Shown here in pieces: positions 25,063 through 36,277 of a stretch of DNA of 64,000 nucleotides. Origin of the DNA: Sciurus carolinensis. Its lineage: Eukaryota > Chordata > Mammalia > Rodentia > Sciuridae. The DNA lies in the NCBI RefSeq assembly GCF_902686445.1, contig NC_062232.1:89886932-89950931 (forward strand), in the 5' to 3' direction. Every line of letters starts with the position of its first letter. Within the stretch, counting starts at the first letter, position 1. Under the pieces are notes generated by a model. The model did not search any database, was not told the DNA's origin, and saw only the letters and a list, made by a program, of their open reading frames with translations. Both the position numbers and the translations under genes were made by a program.

Positions 25063-26573
25063 GGGAGAGGTTTCAAGATGGCGGACTAGAAGGTGGCTGC
25101 GTTTCACGTTGCTCCAGGACGCAGGATTCAAAAGAGGAGATAGTGAGAGACTTGGGACCAACTCAAAGCTGCCGGGTGAGTCTCTCCTGTTGGGGAGGCG
25201 TCCCGGATGGGGCGGTAGACCCGGAACGCAGGGAACTTTGTGAAGTAGAGTTGCCCGGCGAGACGTCCCTCCCCGCCACCCACTCGAGCGGTAAACACGG
25301 ACAACTGGGATCATCGTAGAGGAGGCGGCTCAGCACAGCGCTTGGACTCGGAGCAACCACTGGGGCTCTGGGCGGCTGCCTGAGGAGGAGCTGCGTGGCG
25401 AGCTATTTGGACTCAGAATGACCGCTTCTGAACACCGGGGGGGCTGCCTGGAGGAAGAGGAGGAACGTGGCGGGTCGTTTAGTCTAGGAGTGACTGCATC
25501 AGAGCTGCAGGCGGCTGCCTGAGGAGGAGCTGCGTGGCGAGCTATTTGGACTCGGAACGACCGCTTCCGAACACCGGAGGTTGCCCGGAGGAGGAGGAGA
25601 GGCACGGCAGGTCGCTTGGTCTAGGAGTGACTGCATCAGAGCCACAGGCGGTTGCCAGAGGAGGAGGCGAGTGGTGAGTTGATTGGACTCAAAGCGACCA
25701 CTCCTAAACACCCAGGGGACTACCCCGAGGAGGAGGAGGAGGAACAGGGTAGGTCACTTGGACTCGGAGTGACTGCCTAGGGCTACGGGCGGTTGGCGGG
25801 AGGAGGAGATGCGAAGTGAGTTGCTTGGACTCCTAGTTACCGCGTCGGAAACCGGGCGGCTCTCCGGAGGAGGAGGTGTGTGGTGGGTCTCTGGGTCTCG
25901 GAGCTATTGTATGGGGCTCCAGGTGGCGGCTCAGAGGAGGGGCCGCATAGCCAGGCGATTAGGTGCAGAGCAGGGTCCCAGGAGCTAGGTGGCTTCTTGC
26001 TGGAAGAGCCGCACAGAGACATGCCTAGGGGCGGAGCAAAGTTTCCAGGACTGCAGGCAGATTCTCTGAGGAGAGGCAGCCTAAGGAGACTCGCCTGCGA
26101 AGGGTGAGGCTCCCAGGCCCAGGAGGTAGGTCCGGGCCCCTGGGAACATTGCAGAGGAAGACAGCCCAGCCCAGGCGGTAGTTGTAGATTGAGGGGAAAC
26201 TAGGAGGGGAACTGACCAGCGAGACCTCCCCACTGGGTGAGTCTTCCCTGCCGGGTGAAGTTTTCCCACAAGGACGGTAAAACCAGAGACACAGGCACAA
26301 ACAGGCCTTGCCTCAGCCTGCAGTCTAGTTCCCCTTTGGATGACCATTGGTCAACAAGTGGAGGCACCTCTGCCCACTAGCAGGGAATATACCCCACCTG
26401 AGGGTCACCACCCCTAGAGAGGCAGCTTCTTTGTGGAGCACTGCATTATCAACTTCCTCCAAGACTGCAGGCTACTGAAGGATAAGAGGGGATATACTAG
26501 CAATCTTCAGGGACATTATAAGTCAATAGAGGAAATCTGCAATATCTTAAGAACCCACTGATTCCTGAACAAT
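25063..26573 (+). promoter_or_regulatory. L1 5' UTR with internal promoter
   Basis: This 1.5-kb GC-rich leader has a YY1-type motif within its first 20 bases, as in other mammalian L1s. Its middle (25321-26066) is an imperfect tandem array. The last 500 bp before ORF1 are not repetitive. High GC and many CpGs contrast with the AT-rich intron around it. Confidence 0.85.
25321..26066 (+). repeat. Tandem ~68-bp monomer array in L1 5' UTR (about 11 copies)
   Basis: Units begin at about 25321, 25381, 25449, 25520, 25586, 25657, 25725, 25798, 25865, 25933 and 26001, with lengths of 60-73 bp. Most start with a GAGGAGGAG block and end near GGCGGCTGCC or GTTGCC. Alternate units match each other best (for example 25381 with 25520, and 25449 with 25586), so a ~138-bp dimer is the higher-order unit. 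The last two or three copies are the most degraded. Confidence 0.85.
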
Positions 26574-27654
26574 ATGAGAAAACAAGGGAAGAAAATGCCC
26601 CAAACAAATCTAGATGTTACATCAATAAAATCCAATGACAGCATGGCAGAAGAAATGACAGAAAGGGAGTTCAGAATGTACATAATTAAAATGATTAGGG
26701 AAGCAAACAATGAGATGAAAGAGCAAATGCAGGCATTGAATGATGAGATGAAAGAGCAAATGCAGGCATTAAATGATGAGATGAAAGAGCAAATGCAGGC
26801 ATTGAATGATAGCACCAATCGACAGTTAAAAGAGCAAATACAGGAAGCAAAAGATCATTTCAATAAAGAGTTAGAGATATTGAAAAAAAACCAAACAGAA
26901 ATCCTTGAAATGAAGGAAACAATAAACCAAATTAAGAACTCCATAGAAAGCACAACCAATAGGATAGAACAGCTGGAAGACAGAACCTCAGATATTGAAG
27001 ACAAAATATTTAACCTTGAAAACAAAGTTGAACAAACAGAGAAGATGGTATGAAATCATGAACAGAATCTTCAAGAACTATGGGATATCATGAAAAGGCC
27101 AAATTTGAGAATTATTGGGATTGAGGAAGGCTTAGAGAAACAAACCAAAGGAATGAACAATCTAATTCAATGAAATAATATCAGAAAATTTCCCAAATCT
27201 GAAGAATGAAATGGAAAATCAAGTTCAAGAGGCTTATAGGACTCCAAATACACAAAATTACAACAGACCCACACCAAGGCACATTATAATGAAAATACCG
27301 AACATACTAAATAAAGACAGAATTTTAAAGGCTGTGAGAGAAAAGAACCAAATTACATTCAGGGGGAAACCAATACGGATATCAGCAGATTTTTCAATCC
27401 AGATCCTAAAAGCTAGAACGGCCTGGAACAACATTTTTCAAGCTCTGAAAGAAAATGGATGCCAATCAAGAATCTTATACCCAGCAAAACTTACCTTCAA
27501 ATTTGATGATGAAATAAAATCATTCCATGATAAACAAAAAATGAAAGAATTTACAAAAAGAAAGCCAGCATTACAGAACATTCTCAGCAAAATATTCCAT
27601 GAGGAAGAGATAAAACACAAAGATGCAAATCAGCAAAGGGAGGAATTACCCTAA
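26574..27654 (+). pseudogene. L1 ORF1 (RNA-binding coiled-coil protein), broken
   Basis: The first open part (26574-27053, 159 codons) has a basic start, then a long coiled coil rich in Glu, Lys, Gln and Ile. It includes three 11-residue repeats (residues about 45-77). A TGA at 27051-27053 ends it. The frame continues after the stop until about 27171, where an apparent one-base insertion shifts it. The second open part (27211-27654, 147 codons) carries the conserved RNA-recognition and C-terminal region of ORF1p (for example ILKAVREK and ARTAWNNIFQ). Normal ORF1p trimerises, coats L1 RNA and acts as a nucleic-acid chaperone. The combined length fits the family. Confidence 0.92.
26706..26804 (+). 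repeat. Three 33-bp in-frame repeats in the ORF1 coiled coil
   Basis: Three adjacent 33-bp units start at 26706, 26739 and 26772. Each encodes an 11-residue unit, N-D/N-E-M-K-E-Q-M-Q-A-L. Units differ at only a few bases, so the expansion is recent. Eleven residues is a hendecad rather than a heptad spacing. Confidence 0.92.
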
Positions 27655-27722
27655 AGGAACTGTCAAATAAAGGAGGAACCAAGTAGTGTCAAAAAAATAA
27701 ATAAATAAATAAAATTTAAAAA
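27655..27722 (+). other. L1 inter-ORF spacer
   Basis: A 68-bp A-rich spacer separates the ORF1 stop from the ORF2 ATG. It contains an (AAAT)n run at about 27697-27714. Confidence 0.8.
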
Positions 27723-30700
27723 ATGAACCAAATGATCGGGAATACAAATCATATCTTAATAATAACCCTGAATGTTAATGACCTGAATTCATCAATCAAA
27801 AGACATAGACTGGCAGACTGGATTAAAAAGAAAGATCAAACAATATGTTGCCTGCAAGAGACTCACCTCATAGAAAGAGATACCCATAGACTAAAGGTGA
27901 AAGGATAGGGAAAAACATACCATGCACATGGACTCAGAAAAAAAGCTGGAGTATCCATCCTCATTTCAGATAATGTGGACTTCAAGCCAAAGTTAGTCAG
28001 AAGGGATAAAGAAGGACATTTCATACTGCTTAAGGGAAGCATAAATCAGCAAGATATATAACAATCATAAACATCTATGCCCCAAACAGTGGCTCATCCA
28101 TGTATGTCAAACAAATCCTTCTCAATTTCAGAAACCAAATAGACCATAACACAATAATACTAGGTGATTTTAACACGCTTCTCTAACCACTGGACAGATC
28201 TTCCAAACAAAATTGAACAAAGAAACCATAGATCTCAGTAACACAATCAATAATTTAGACTTAACAGACATTTATAGAATATACCATCCAACCAAGAGCG
28301 AATACACTTTCTTCTCACAGGACATGGATCCTTCTCTAAAATAGACCATATATTATGCCACAAAGCTAATGTTAGCAAATACAAGAAGATAGAAACACTA
28401 CCTTGTATTCTATCAGATCATAATGGATTGAAGTTAGAAATAAATGAAAGAGTAAAAAACAGAAACTACTCCAACACCTGGAGATTAAACAATATGCTAT
28501 TATATGATGAATGGATAACAGAAGATATTAGGAAGGAAATTAAAAAATTCTTAGAGGTAAATGAGAACAAAGAAACATCATATCAAAATCTCTGGGACAC
28601 TAAGAAAGCAGTACTTAGAGGAAAATTTATTTCATGGAGCGCATTTAATAAAAGAAGTAAAACTCAACAAATAACCTAACACTATAGCTCAAAGCCCTAG
28701 AAAAAGAAGAACAGACCAAGACCAAAAGTAGTAGAAGACACGAAATAGTTAAACTCAGAGCTGAAATCAATGAAATTGAAACAAAAGAAACAATACAAAA
28801 AATTGACAAAATAAATAGTTGATTCTTCGAAAAAATGAACAAAATTGATAAACCTTTAGCCACACTAACAAAGAGAAGACGAGAGAAAACCCAAATCACT
28901 AAAATTCGGAGTGAACAAGGAAATATCACAACAGACACGACTGAAATACAAAACATAATTAGAAGCTATCTTGAAAATCTATACTCCAACAAAATAGAAA
29001 ATTTCAAAGACATCAACAGGTTTCTAGAGACATATGAATTGCCTAAACTGAACGAGGAGGACATACACAATTTAAATAGACCAAATTCAAGTAATGAAAT
29101 AGATGAAGTCATCAAAAGCCTACCAACAAAGAAAAGTCCAGGACCAGATGGGTTTTCAGCCGAGTTCAACAAAACCTTTAAAGAAGAGCTCATTCCAATA
29201 CTTCTCAAAGTATTCCATAAAATAGAAGAGGAGGGAACCCTCCCAAACTCGTTCTATGAAGTCAATATCACCCTGATACCTAAACCAGACAGAGAAACAT
29301 CGAGGAAAGAAAATTTCAGACCAATATCCTTAATGAACATCGACGCAAAAATTCTCAACAAAATTTTAGCAAATCGCATACAAAAACATATTAAAAAGAT
29401 AGTGCACCATGATCAAGTGGGTTTCATCCCAGGGATGCAAGGTTGGTTCAACATCAGGAAATCAATAAATGTAATTCACCATATCAATAGACTTAAAGTC
29501 AAGAATCACATGATTATTTCAATAGATGCAGAAAAAGCATTTGATAAAATTCAGCACCCCTTCATGCTCAAAACACTAGAAAAAATAGGGATAGTGGGAA
29601 CATTCCTTAACATTGTAAAGACCATCTATGCTAAGCCCATGGCTAATATCATTCTAAATGGTGAAAAACTGAAAGCATTCCCCCTTAAAACTGGAACAAG
29701 GCAGGGATGCCCTCTTTCACCACTTCTATTCAATATCGTCCTTGAAACTCTAGCCAGAGCAATTAGACAGACCAAAGAAATTAAATGGATACGAATAGGA
29801 AAAGAAGAATTCAAACTATCCCTGTTTGCTGATGATATGATTATATACTTAGAGGAACCAGGAAATTCCACCAGAAAACTTTTAGATCTCATAAGTGAAT
29901 TCAGTAAAGTAGCAGGATATAAGATCAATGCTCATAAATCTAAGGCATTTTTATACATAAGTGATGAATCTTCAGAAAGAGAAATTAGGAAAACTACCCC
30001 ATTCACAATAGCCTCGAAAAAAATAAAATACTTGGGAATCAATCTCACAAAAGAGGTGAAAGACCTCTACAATGAGAACTACAGAACACTAAAGAAAGAA
30101 ATTAAAGAAAACCTCAGAAGATGGAAAGATCTCCCATGTTCTTGGATAGGAAGAATTAATATTGTCAAAATGGCCATACTACCAAAAGTGCTATACAGAT
30201 TCAATGCAATTCCAATTAAAATCCCAATGATGTACCTGACAGAAATAGAGCAAGAAATTTTGAAATTCGTCTGGAAGAATAAAAAACCCAGAATATCTAA
30301 AGCAATCCTTGGCAGAAAGAGTGAAGCAGGGGGTATCGCAATACCAGATCTTCAACTCTACTACAAAGCAATAGTAACAAAAACGGCATGGTATTGGTAC
30401 CAAAATAGAAAGGTGGATCAATGGTACAGAATAGAGGACACGGACACAAACCCAAATAAATACAATTTTCTCATACTAGACAAAGGGGCCAAAAGCATGC
30501 AATGGAGAAAAGATAGCCTCTTCAACAAATGGTGCTGGGAGAATTGGAAATCCATATGCAACAGAATGAAACTTAACCCATATCTCTCACCATGAACGAA
30601 ATTAAACTCAAAATGGATTAAGGACCTCGGAATCAGACCAGAGACCGTGTATCTTCTAGAAGAAAAAGTAGGTCCAGAGCTTCAACATGTCGGCTTAGGA

Positions 30701-31552
30701 CCAGACTTCCTCAACAGGACTCCCATAGCACAAGAAATAAAAGCAAGAATCAATAACTGGGATAGATTCAAACTAAAAAACTTTCTCTCAGCAAAGGAAA
30801 CCATCAGCAATGCAAAGAAAGAGCCTACAGAGTGGGAGAAAATCTTTGCCAATCATACTTCAGATAGAGCACTAATCTCCAGAATCTATAAAGAACTCAA
30901 AAAACTCTACACCAAGAATGCAAATAATCCAATTGACAAATGGGCTAAGGAAATGAATAGACACTTCACAGAAGAAGATCTACAAGCAATGAACAAACAT
31001 ATGGAAAAAAGTTCAACATATCTAGTAATAAGAGAAATGCAAATCAAAAGCACCCTAAGATTCCATCTCACCCCAATTAGAATGGCGATTATCAAGAATT
31101 CAAGCAACAACAGGTGTTGGCGAGGATGTGGGGAGAAAGGTACACTCATACATTGCTGGTGGGGCTGCAAATTAGTGCAGCCACTCTGGAAAGCAGTGTG
31201 GAGACTCCTTAGAAAACTTGGAATGGAACCACCATTTGACCCAGCTATCCCACTCCTTGGCCTATACCCAAAGGACTTAAAATCAGCATATTACAGAGAT
31301 ACAGCCACATCAATGTTCATAGCTGCTCAGTTCACAATAGCCAGATTGTGGAACCAACCTAGATGTCCTTCAATTGATGAATGGATAAAGAAAATGTGGT
31401 ATATATATACAATGGAATATTACTCAGCCATAAAGAATGATAAAATTATGGCATTTGCAGGCAAATGAATGAAATTGGAGAATATCATGCTAAGTGAGAT
31501 AAGCCAATCTCAAAAAAACAAAGGACGAATGATATCGCTAATAAGTGGATGA
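27723..31552 (+). pseudogene. L1 ORF2 (endonuclease and reverse transcriptase), broken
   Basis: The AP-like endonuclease starts at 27723, with CCLQETHL near residue 45, but is interrupted at TAG 27906 and by several frame changes or stops between about 28060 and 28320. GDFN and SDH motifs are still readable in separate frames. The frame changes again after about 28640, and TGA 28820-28822 precedes the longest open part, 28835-30595 (586 codons). That part holds the reverse transcriptase, including SPGPDGF, the QGCPLSP block and the catalytic FADD at 29825-29836. TGA 30593 interrupts it, and the same frame resumes to 31468 with a C-terminal Cys motif C-x3-C-x7-H-x4-C at about 31113-31170. TGA 31466 cuts off the last residues, and the family stop is at 31550-31552. 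The protein normally nicks target DNA and primes reverse transcription there. Confidence 0.93.
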
Positions 31553-31833
31553 TGACACATAATCCACTGTGGGAGGTGTTAGTGTTAGGGTTAGAGTTAG
31601 GGTTAGGGAGGGGGGCAAGAATGGAGGAAGGAAGGACTGTATAGAGGGAAAAGAGGGGTGGGAGGGGTGGGAGGTGTGGGGGGGAAGGGAAAAAATAACA
31701 AAATGAATCAAACAGCATTACTCTATGTAAATTTATGATTACACAAATGGTATGCCTTTACGCCATGTACAAACAGAGAAACAACGTGTATCCCATTTGT
31801 TTACAATAAAATAAAAAAATAAAATAAAAAAAT
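31553..31833 (+). other. L1 3' UTR with G-rich tract, AATAAA and A-rich tail
   Basis: The 3' UTR has a telomere-like array, then a polypurine G-rich tract (31606-31692) typical of L1 3' UTRs. A conserved ~110-bp end follows, with AATAAA at 31805-31810 and an A-rich tail to 31833. Related ends recur at 36.3 and 37.4 kb. Confidence 0.85.
31579..31608 (+). repeat. Telomere-like TTAGGG array in L1 3' UTR
   Basis: Five hexamers in a row: TTAGTG, TTAGGG, TTAGAG, TTAGGG, TTAGGG. They directly precede the G-rich tract and could add to a G-quadruplex-forming region. This is internal to the L1 and not a chromosome end. Confidence 0.85.
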
Positions 31834-31847
31834 AAATAGCTAAACCT
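31834..31847 (+). repeat. L1 target-site duplication, right copy
   Basis: This is an exact 14-base copy of 24855-24868 at the junction between the A-rich L1 tail and unique flank. No mismatch suggests an insertion that is not very old. Confidence 0.85.
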
Positions 31848-31987
31848 TATTTATTCACTCGTATCAAAGAATTTTAACACTGTTTATCCTTATATGTTTT
31901 GCTTCCAGGGACTTATTTCCTCTATTGATAAAATAGATAAAAATCTATTTTATTTCTGCACCTGATAAAAATCTTGTTGCTTAGTGT

Positions 31988-32370
31988 GTTTGTCAGCTGT
32001 CTATTGCTGTGATAAAACACCTGAGATAAACAACCTAAAAGGAAAATTTATTTATTTATTTATTTTGTCTCATGGTTTCAGACCTTGGCTGCATAGCCAT
32101 ATAGGTTTGGGCCTGTGGTGAGGCAGAACACCATGGCGGGGAGCATGTGGTAAAGCAAACTGTTCATCTCATGGTAAGTGGGAAGCAGCGAGAAGAAGGG
32201 GTCATGGTCCTAATATCCCCTTTCAAGGGCACACCCCCAACAACCTAACTTCCTCCCACTAAGCCCTAACTCTTAAAGGTTCATCACCTCTCAATAGCAC
32301 CACAGGTTGGTGATGGTGACCAAGCCTTTAATACATAAGCCGGTGAAGGACATTTCAGAAGCAACTATTA
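31988..32370 (+). mobile_element. MaLR LTR (ORR1-like)
   Basis: TGTCTATTGCTGTGATAAAACACCTGAGAT, a TCATGGTTTCAGACC block and CCAACAACCTAACTTCCTCCC match rodent MaLR LTR layout. It lies shortly after the full-length L1. A TTTA run at about 32048-32066 interrupts it. Confidence 0.6.
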
Positions 32371-32489
32371 CACTAGAACGGGATGGAAGGAAGACAGAGG
32401 CTATTACTCCAATATGCAAATCATCCATTTCTCAGGTTTCAGAAAAAGTATCAACCTATATACCAGTGGAAATTTCTTTCCCTTTTTAA

Positions 32490-32660
32490 AGTATAATGTT
32501 TGTGCACATTAATTGTGCAAAATAATAGGGTTCACTGTGACATCTCCATATATCATATAACATGTTTTGATTATAAACCCTCCCTATTACCTTCTGTTAC
32601 CCACCTTCCCCTGTTCTCCTCCAGCAGAAGTTTGTCTGTAGAAATTTCATTATTTACGAA
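32490..32660 (-). mobile_element. Possible L1 3' UTR fragment
   Basis: TTAATTGTGCAAAATAATAGG and CCCTATTACCTTCTGTTACCC look like a reverse-complement L1 3' UTR. This is a weak call. Confidence 0.3.
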
Positions 32661-33151
32661 TAGAAACTATAAATTCATCTCACGTATCACATTGATCAAT
32701 GAAATTGTTAAGTTCATAATTCTAAAACACATATAATGGTATAAGTCCACTGGAAAACAATACATCTCATTATTCATATGATTTTATCCAAACTCAGCAC
32801 AGTATTTATTTGTTCCTTCTTCATGTCGTAAATACATCATCAAGCAGATACCTCCTATCAAATACTTATTTTACCTTTCCATGTATTCTTTTATACTTAG
32901 TAATGTGTGATGATGTAAAGATGCTGAAGTGAATGAAATAGAACTGAATATCAGTCATATACCATTACTAGTTTTTTAACACTGATGTCATCCTTTCCTA
33001 TTAATCAAAATACAGTTTAAGTCATAAGTTCATCCTGAATATTTTAGTTTTTTATCATGTTTAAATCAGTCTTTTAGGTCAATGTTTGACAAACTTCCTT
33101 TTTGACAGCAGCACCCTCATCTATTCCCATTTAAACCAAATGTACACTAGA

Positions 33152-33173
33152 AACACACACACACACACACACA
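33152..33173. repeat. (CA)n microsatellite
   Basis: A short CA run of about 11 units. Confidence 0.9.
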
Positions 33174-33419
33174 TTCTAGAAAGCCAAGTTGTTCTAAATA
33201 AAGCATGAGTGAAGAAGAAGCTGTTCAGCCTCTTCTTTGTCTCCTATAGCTCCATAGAACCCTAGTACTTTTGAGAAAAAGTTTTAAATTTAGTATCATC
33301 TTTAGGTTGTGCTTGCGGTCAAGGTGTTCCTACTCTTAGCATAAGCATGCAGGAACTATTTTGTGAATACTGGTGTTATACTCTGGTTCGGTTCTCAATC
33401 TGTTCTTTTTATTTTACAT

Positions 33420-34205
33420 TCTCTGCTTGAATAAACTCATATATTCCCACAATTTGAACTACCATCAGTATGTCCATCAACTCTACATCTATATCTAGCC
33501 CAAATCTCTATGAAAGACTAGTAAATCCAACTGCCTTATAGTTACTTTCACTTGCATGAACCAAGGGAGGTTGAGCATTTCAAACTTAACACATCCAAAA
33601 CTGATGTTAAGTCTAATCCTACCTAAATTTTTCCCTGATCCCATGTTGTCTATATCAGTCATTGACATCACTATCCTGGAAACCTAGGATGAGAATTTTC
33701 CTCAATAATTACCATTCTTCTTACCCCAAGTGTACTAAATCATGATATCCTACCACTTTTATCTCCTAAGTATTTCCCGAATCTGTCTTTCAACTCCACT
33801 TTCTATAATCCCTGCTTTTATCTTAATCTCTTACTTTCTGGATAAATTAGAGAAATTGTCACCTAAATCATTAAACTAGCATCTTGGTATCCATGTTTAT
33901 GCTAGAATCTTCTTGTAGATTGCTGACATGATAAATTTCAGGCCTCTTATTATTCAGGGTACCCCTTGATCTGGTGCCTCAAATCAAGGTTATTCTGGAC
34001 TTTTTAAAAATACATATTTATGCTTCTCTAACAGTGAACTACTTAAAGTTTCCCATACATACCATGCTGGTCCTATTTCTAATGTTTGGCTCAATTCAGC
34101 ATATTCTGCCTGAAATAGTCTTTCTATCTTCACTCTTTTTCTTAGATAACTCCTATCAATCATTTAGAATGTCCCATCAAGATTGCTTCACTGCTATGAT
34201 TGTAT
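33420..34205 (+). repeat. L2 fragment, possibly in pieces
   Basis: TTTATCTCCTAAGTATTTCCCG, then TTCTGCCTGAAATAGTC and ATAACTCCTATCAATCATT read like diverged L2. Boundaries are vague. Confidence 0.45.
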
Positions 34206-34939
34206 GATAAACTTTCCATAATTCAATAAGAATGCCACATAACAAATGTGAAGGAATTTTGTGTGTGTCTTCCCTGCTAGATTTTTAACTTCTTGAGAGC
34301 AAAAACTGATGCTGCTGGTGGTGATGGTGATACAATTTTTGTGGAAGGAAGGAAAAGAAAGAAGAAAAGAAAGAAGAATGAAAGAAGAGTTCTTTGACAT
34401 TTTAAGCAACAACAGTCTAAACATGCCTTCTGCAGGCTGTATTAGTATTTGACTGCCAAGGTTTTAATGGCATCTGTGATGTTGCTACCAGAAATCTCAA
34501 CTGTAGGAGCAAATTATGTAGAATGGCTTTGTTATGTCTGCTAATGACTTTTAGATGGTTGCTTAAATTGAGTTTTATAACTAGAAACTATCAAGTCTAA
34601 AATCAAATGTTTCTGTCTCTCCCATGAGAGATTAATGCTAAATTTTTAAATTCTTGAGAGGGCCCCAAAATGTAGTTTGAGAAGGAGGGAGAGTGACCTA
34701 TTAGTGAGTATTCAGCATTAATGACCTGCTTTCTTTCTTTGGAGTATATTATGGCTTACAAAATCTTTAAGTTCCAGCTAAGGGACCCCTTACCACCAAA
34801 AGTTTGGGACTCTCAATCAGGAGACAAAAGAATTTACAGTACTGTTGGAGAAAAAGGAGAGAGAAACAAAAAGGAAATCTCATTTTAAATGGAAAGGGAA
34901 CCTGGAGTAATGGGAAGTTTCTTCAAAACCCAGAATAGT

Positions 34940-35050
34940 GAACTTGAATATAATTCAGGAAATATTTGTTGAACATCTGACATCCTAAGCACCACAAGGA
35001 ATACACAAGTAAATAAAACACAGCCCCTTCTCTCAAAGAGCATATGATAT
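34940..35050 (-). repeat. L2 3' end
   Basis: AAATATTTGTTGAACATCTGAC and CAGCCCCTTCTCTCAAAGAGC, reverse-complement L2. Confidence 0.5.
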
Positions 35051-35329
35051 ACCAGGCATGGCTTCTGCAGAAACCTAGTTGAATTTCCATACCAGTGTTT
35101 TCCAAATCTGTGCTACAGAAATTAGACTTAGTATCTAACAGAGATGGGCACTTGAGTTTAAGCATTCTACAGTGTTTTAAAATATATGTAAAATAGTGTT
35201 TCCCACCAAACTCTGAAGAGGCAAGAAGCTAAGGAATCGATTTGCCAATTCTGTTGCTGTTTAAGGAATTCGAACATATGCTGCTGCTGCTGATGGTGGT
35301 GATCTGGGTGATCATGACAGTACCAGTTA

Positions 35330-35511
35330 GTGTTTACTGATTGTTCATGTGCCAAGCATTCTGAAAAGTCTGCTAAATACCTCAAAAATTTTATATACAA
35401 TGTCTTATTTAATCCTCAGGACCCTCTGATATACGTATTATTGCAATCCCTATTTAACAAACAAGGAAGCCAAGGTTCAAGGAACTTAAGTAGTTTACAA
35501 AGGTCACACTT
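35330..35511 (-). repeat. MIR
   Basis: ATTTAATCCTCAGGACCCTC and AAGGAAGCCAAGGTTCAAGG, reverse-complement MIR. Confidence 0.6.
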
Positions 35512-35618
35512 TTTTTTCTATTATTATTTTTTGTGGGGAGCAGTGCTGGGGACCAAACCCAGGCCTCATGCATGGTATGCAAGCAAGTGCGCTACCACTA
35601 AATCACATTCCTAAACCT
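35512..35618 (-). repeat. ID SINE, diverged
   Basis: CAGTGCTGGGGACCAAACCC and GCTACCACTAAATCACATTCC are a degraded minus-strand ID. Confidence 0.75.
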
Positions 35619-36277
35619 TATTAGTGTTCTTTCAACCTTGTGAATGAGTGATAAAAACAAAGAAACAAACTCTGTAGCCATTTGCACTTACTGCATGTAT
35701 TGAATTTTGTTTTTCACTTCTGTGTAGAAAAAAATGCAGGAACAAATTGAACTACAGACATTGATAAAAGATTCCAATTGCCATTCATAGCACCCAGCTT
35801 CATTTTTTGTATTGAAAATCATATGCACGTGTTTTGAAACAAAAAAAGAAAATCACATGCAAATATCACATATATGAACCTATGAAAATTTTCATAATAA
35901 TAAAACATTACTTAAGTTCTTTATGTCTTGTTTTGTGTATGATTTCACATGGGACCCAAAGAATAGGTCGCCATTCAAAAGTTTTGAAAGCCACTGATCT
36001 AGGACACTTAAGCACTTTAACTCTGGTAATTGAAGAGACACAGCCTAAGTGAAATGTTCTGGACCCTTGGTCTCCATAGCAAGAAACCTGTGGTTGCCAT
36101 GCCTAACTTTTAATCAGGCTGCATTTGCAGAAGACATAATTACCTTGAATAGAAGCAACTTGGTTTCAGTATGTGAGGAGGGGAATCCAGCAAACTGCTT
36201 TCCTTCACCTGTGGCCAGGAAAGCTTCTCAGAGACCTCCTCCCATAATGGCTACAAAAATAGGAACTTTTTCTGATG

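Larger units (their letters stand above)
25063..31833 (+). mobile_element. Nearly full-length L1 retrotransposon (sciurid lineage)
   Basis: The element begins GGGAGAGGTTTCAAGATGGCGG, matching the usual L1 5' end with its YY1-type CAAGATGGCGG site. It has in order a 1.5-kb 5' UTR with tandem monomers, ORF1, a short A-rich spacer, ORF2 with endonuclease, FADD reverse transcriptase and Cys-rich end, a G-rich 3' UTR, AATAAA and an A-rich tail. Perfect 14-bp target-site duplications flank it together with the upstream segment. Nonsense codons and frame changes in both ORFs show it is not competent. It lies antisense to COL4A6. Fragments of related 3' ends occur elsewhere in the window (36.3 and 37.4 kb). 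Confidence 0.95.

Noticed and set aside
25321..26066. CRISPR-like repeat array
   Set aside because: Units are contiguous imperfect tandem copies without spacers, within an L1 promoter in mammalian DNA.
25000..26347. Many overlapping ORFs on both strands rich in Pro, Ser and Gly
   Set aside because: They are frames across the GC-rich tandem L1 5' UTR, not genes.
31579..31608. Possible interstitial telomere
   Set aside because: Only five imperfect hexamers inside an L1 3' UTR. There is no subtelomeric context.
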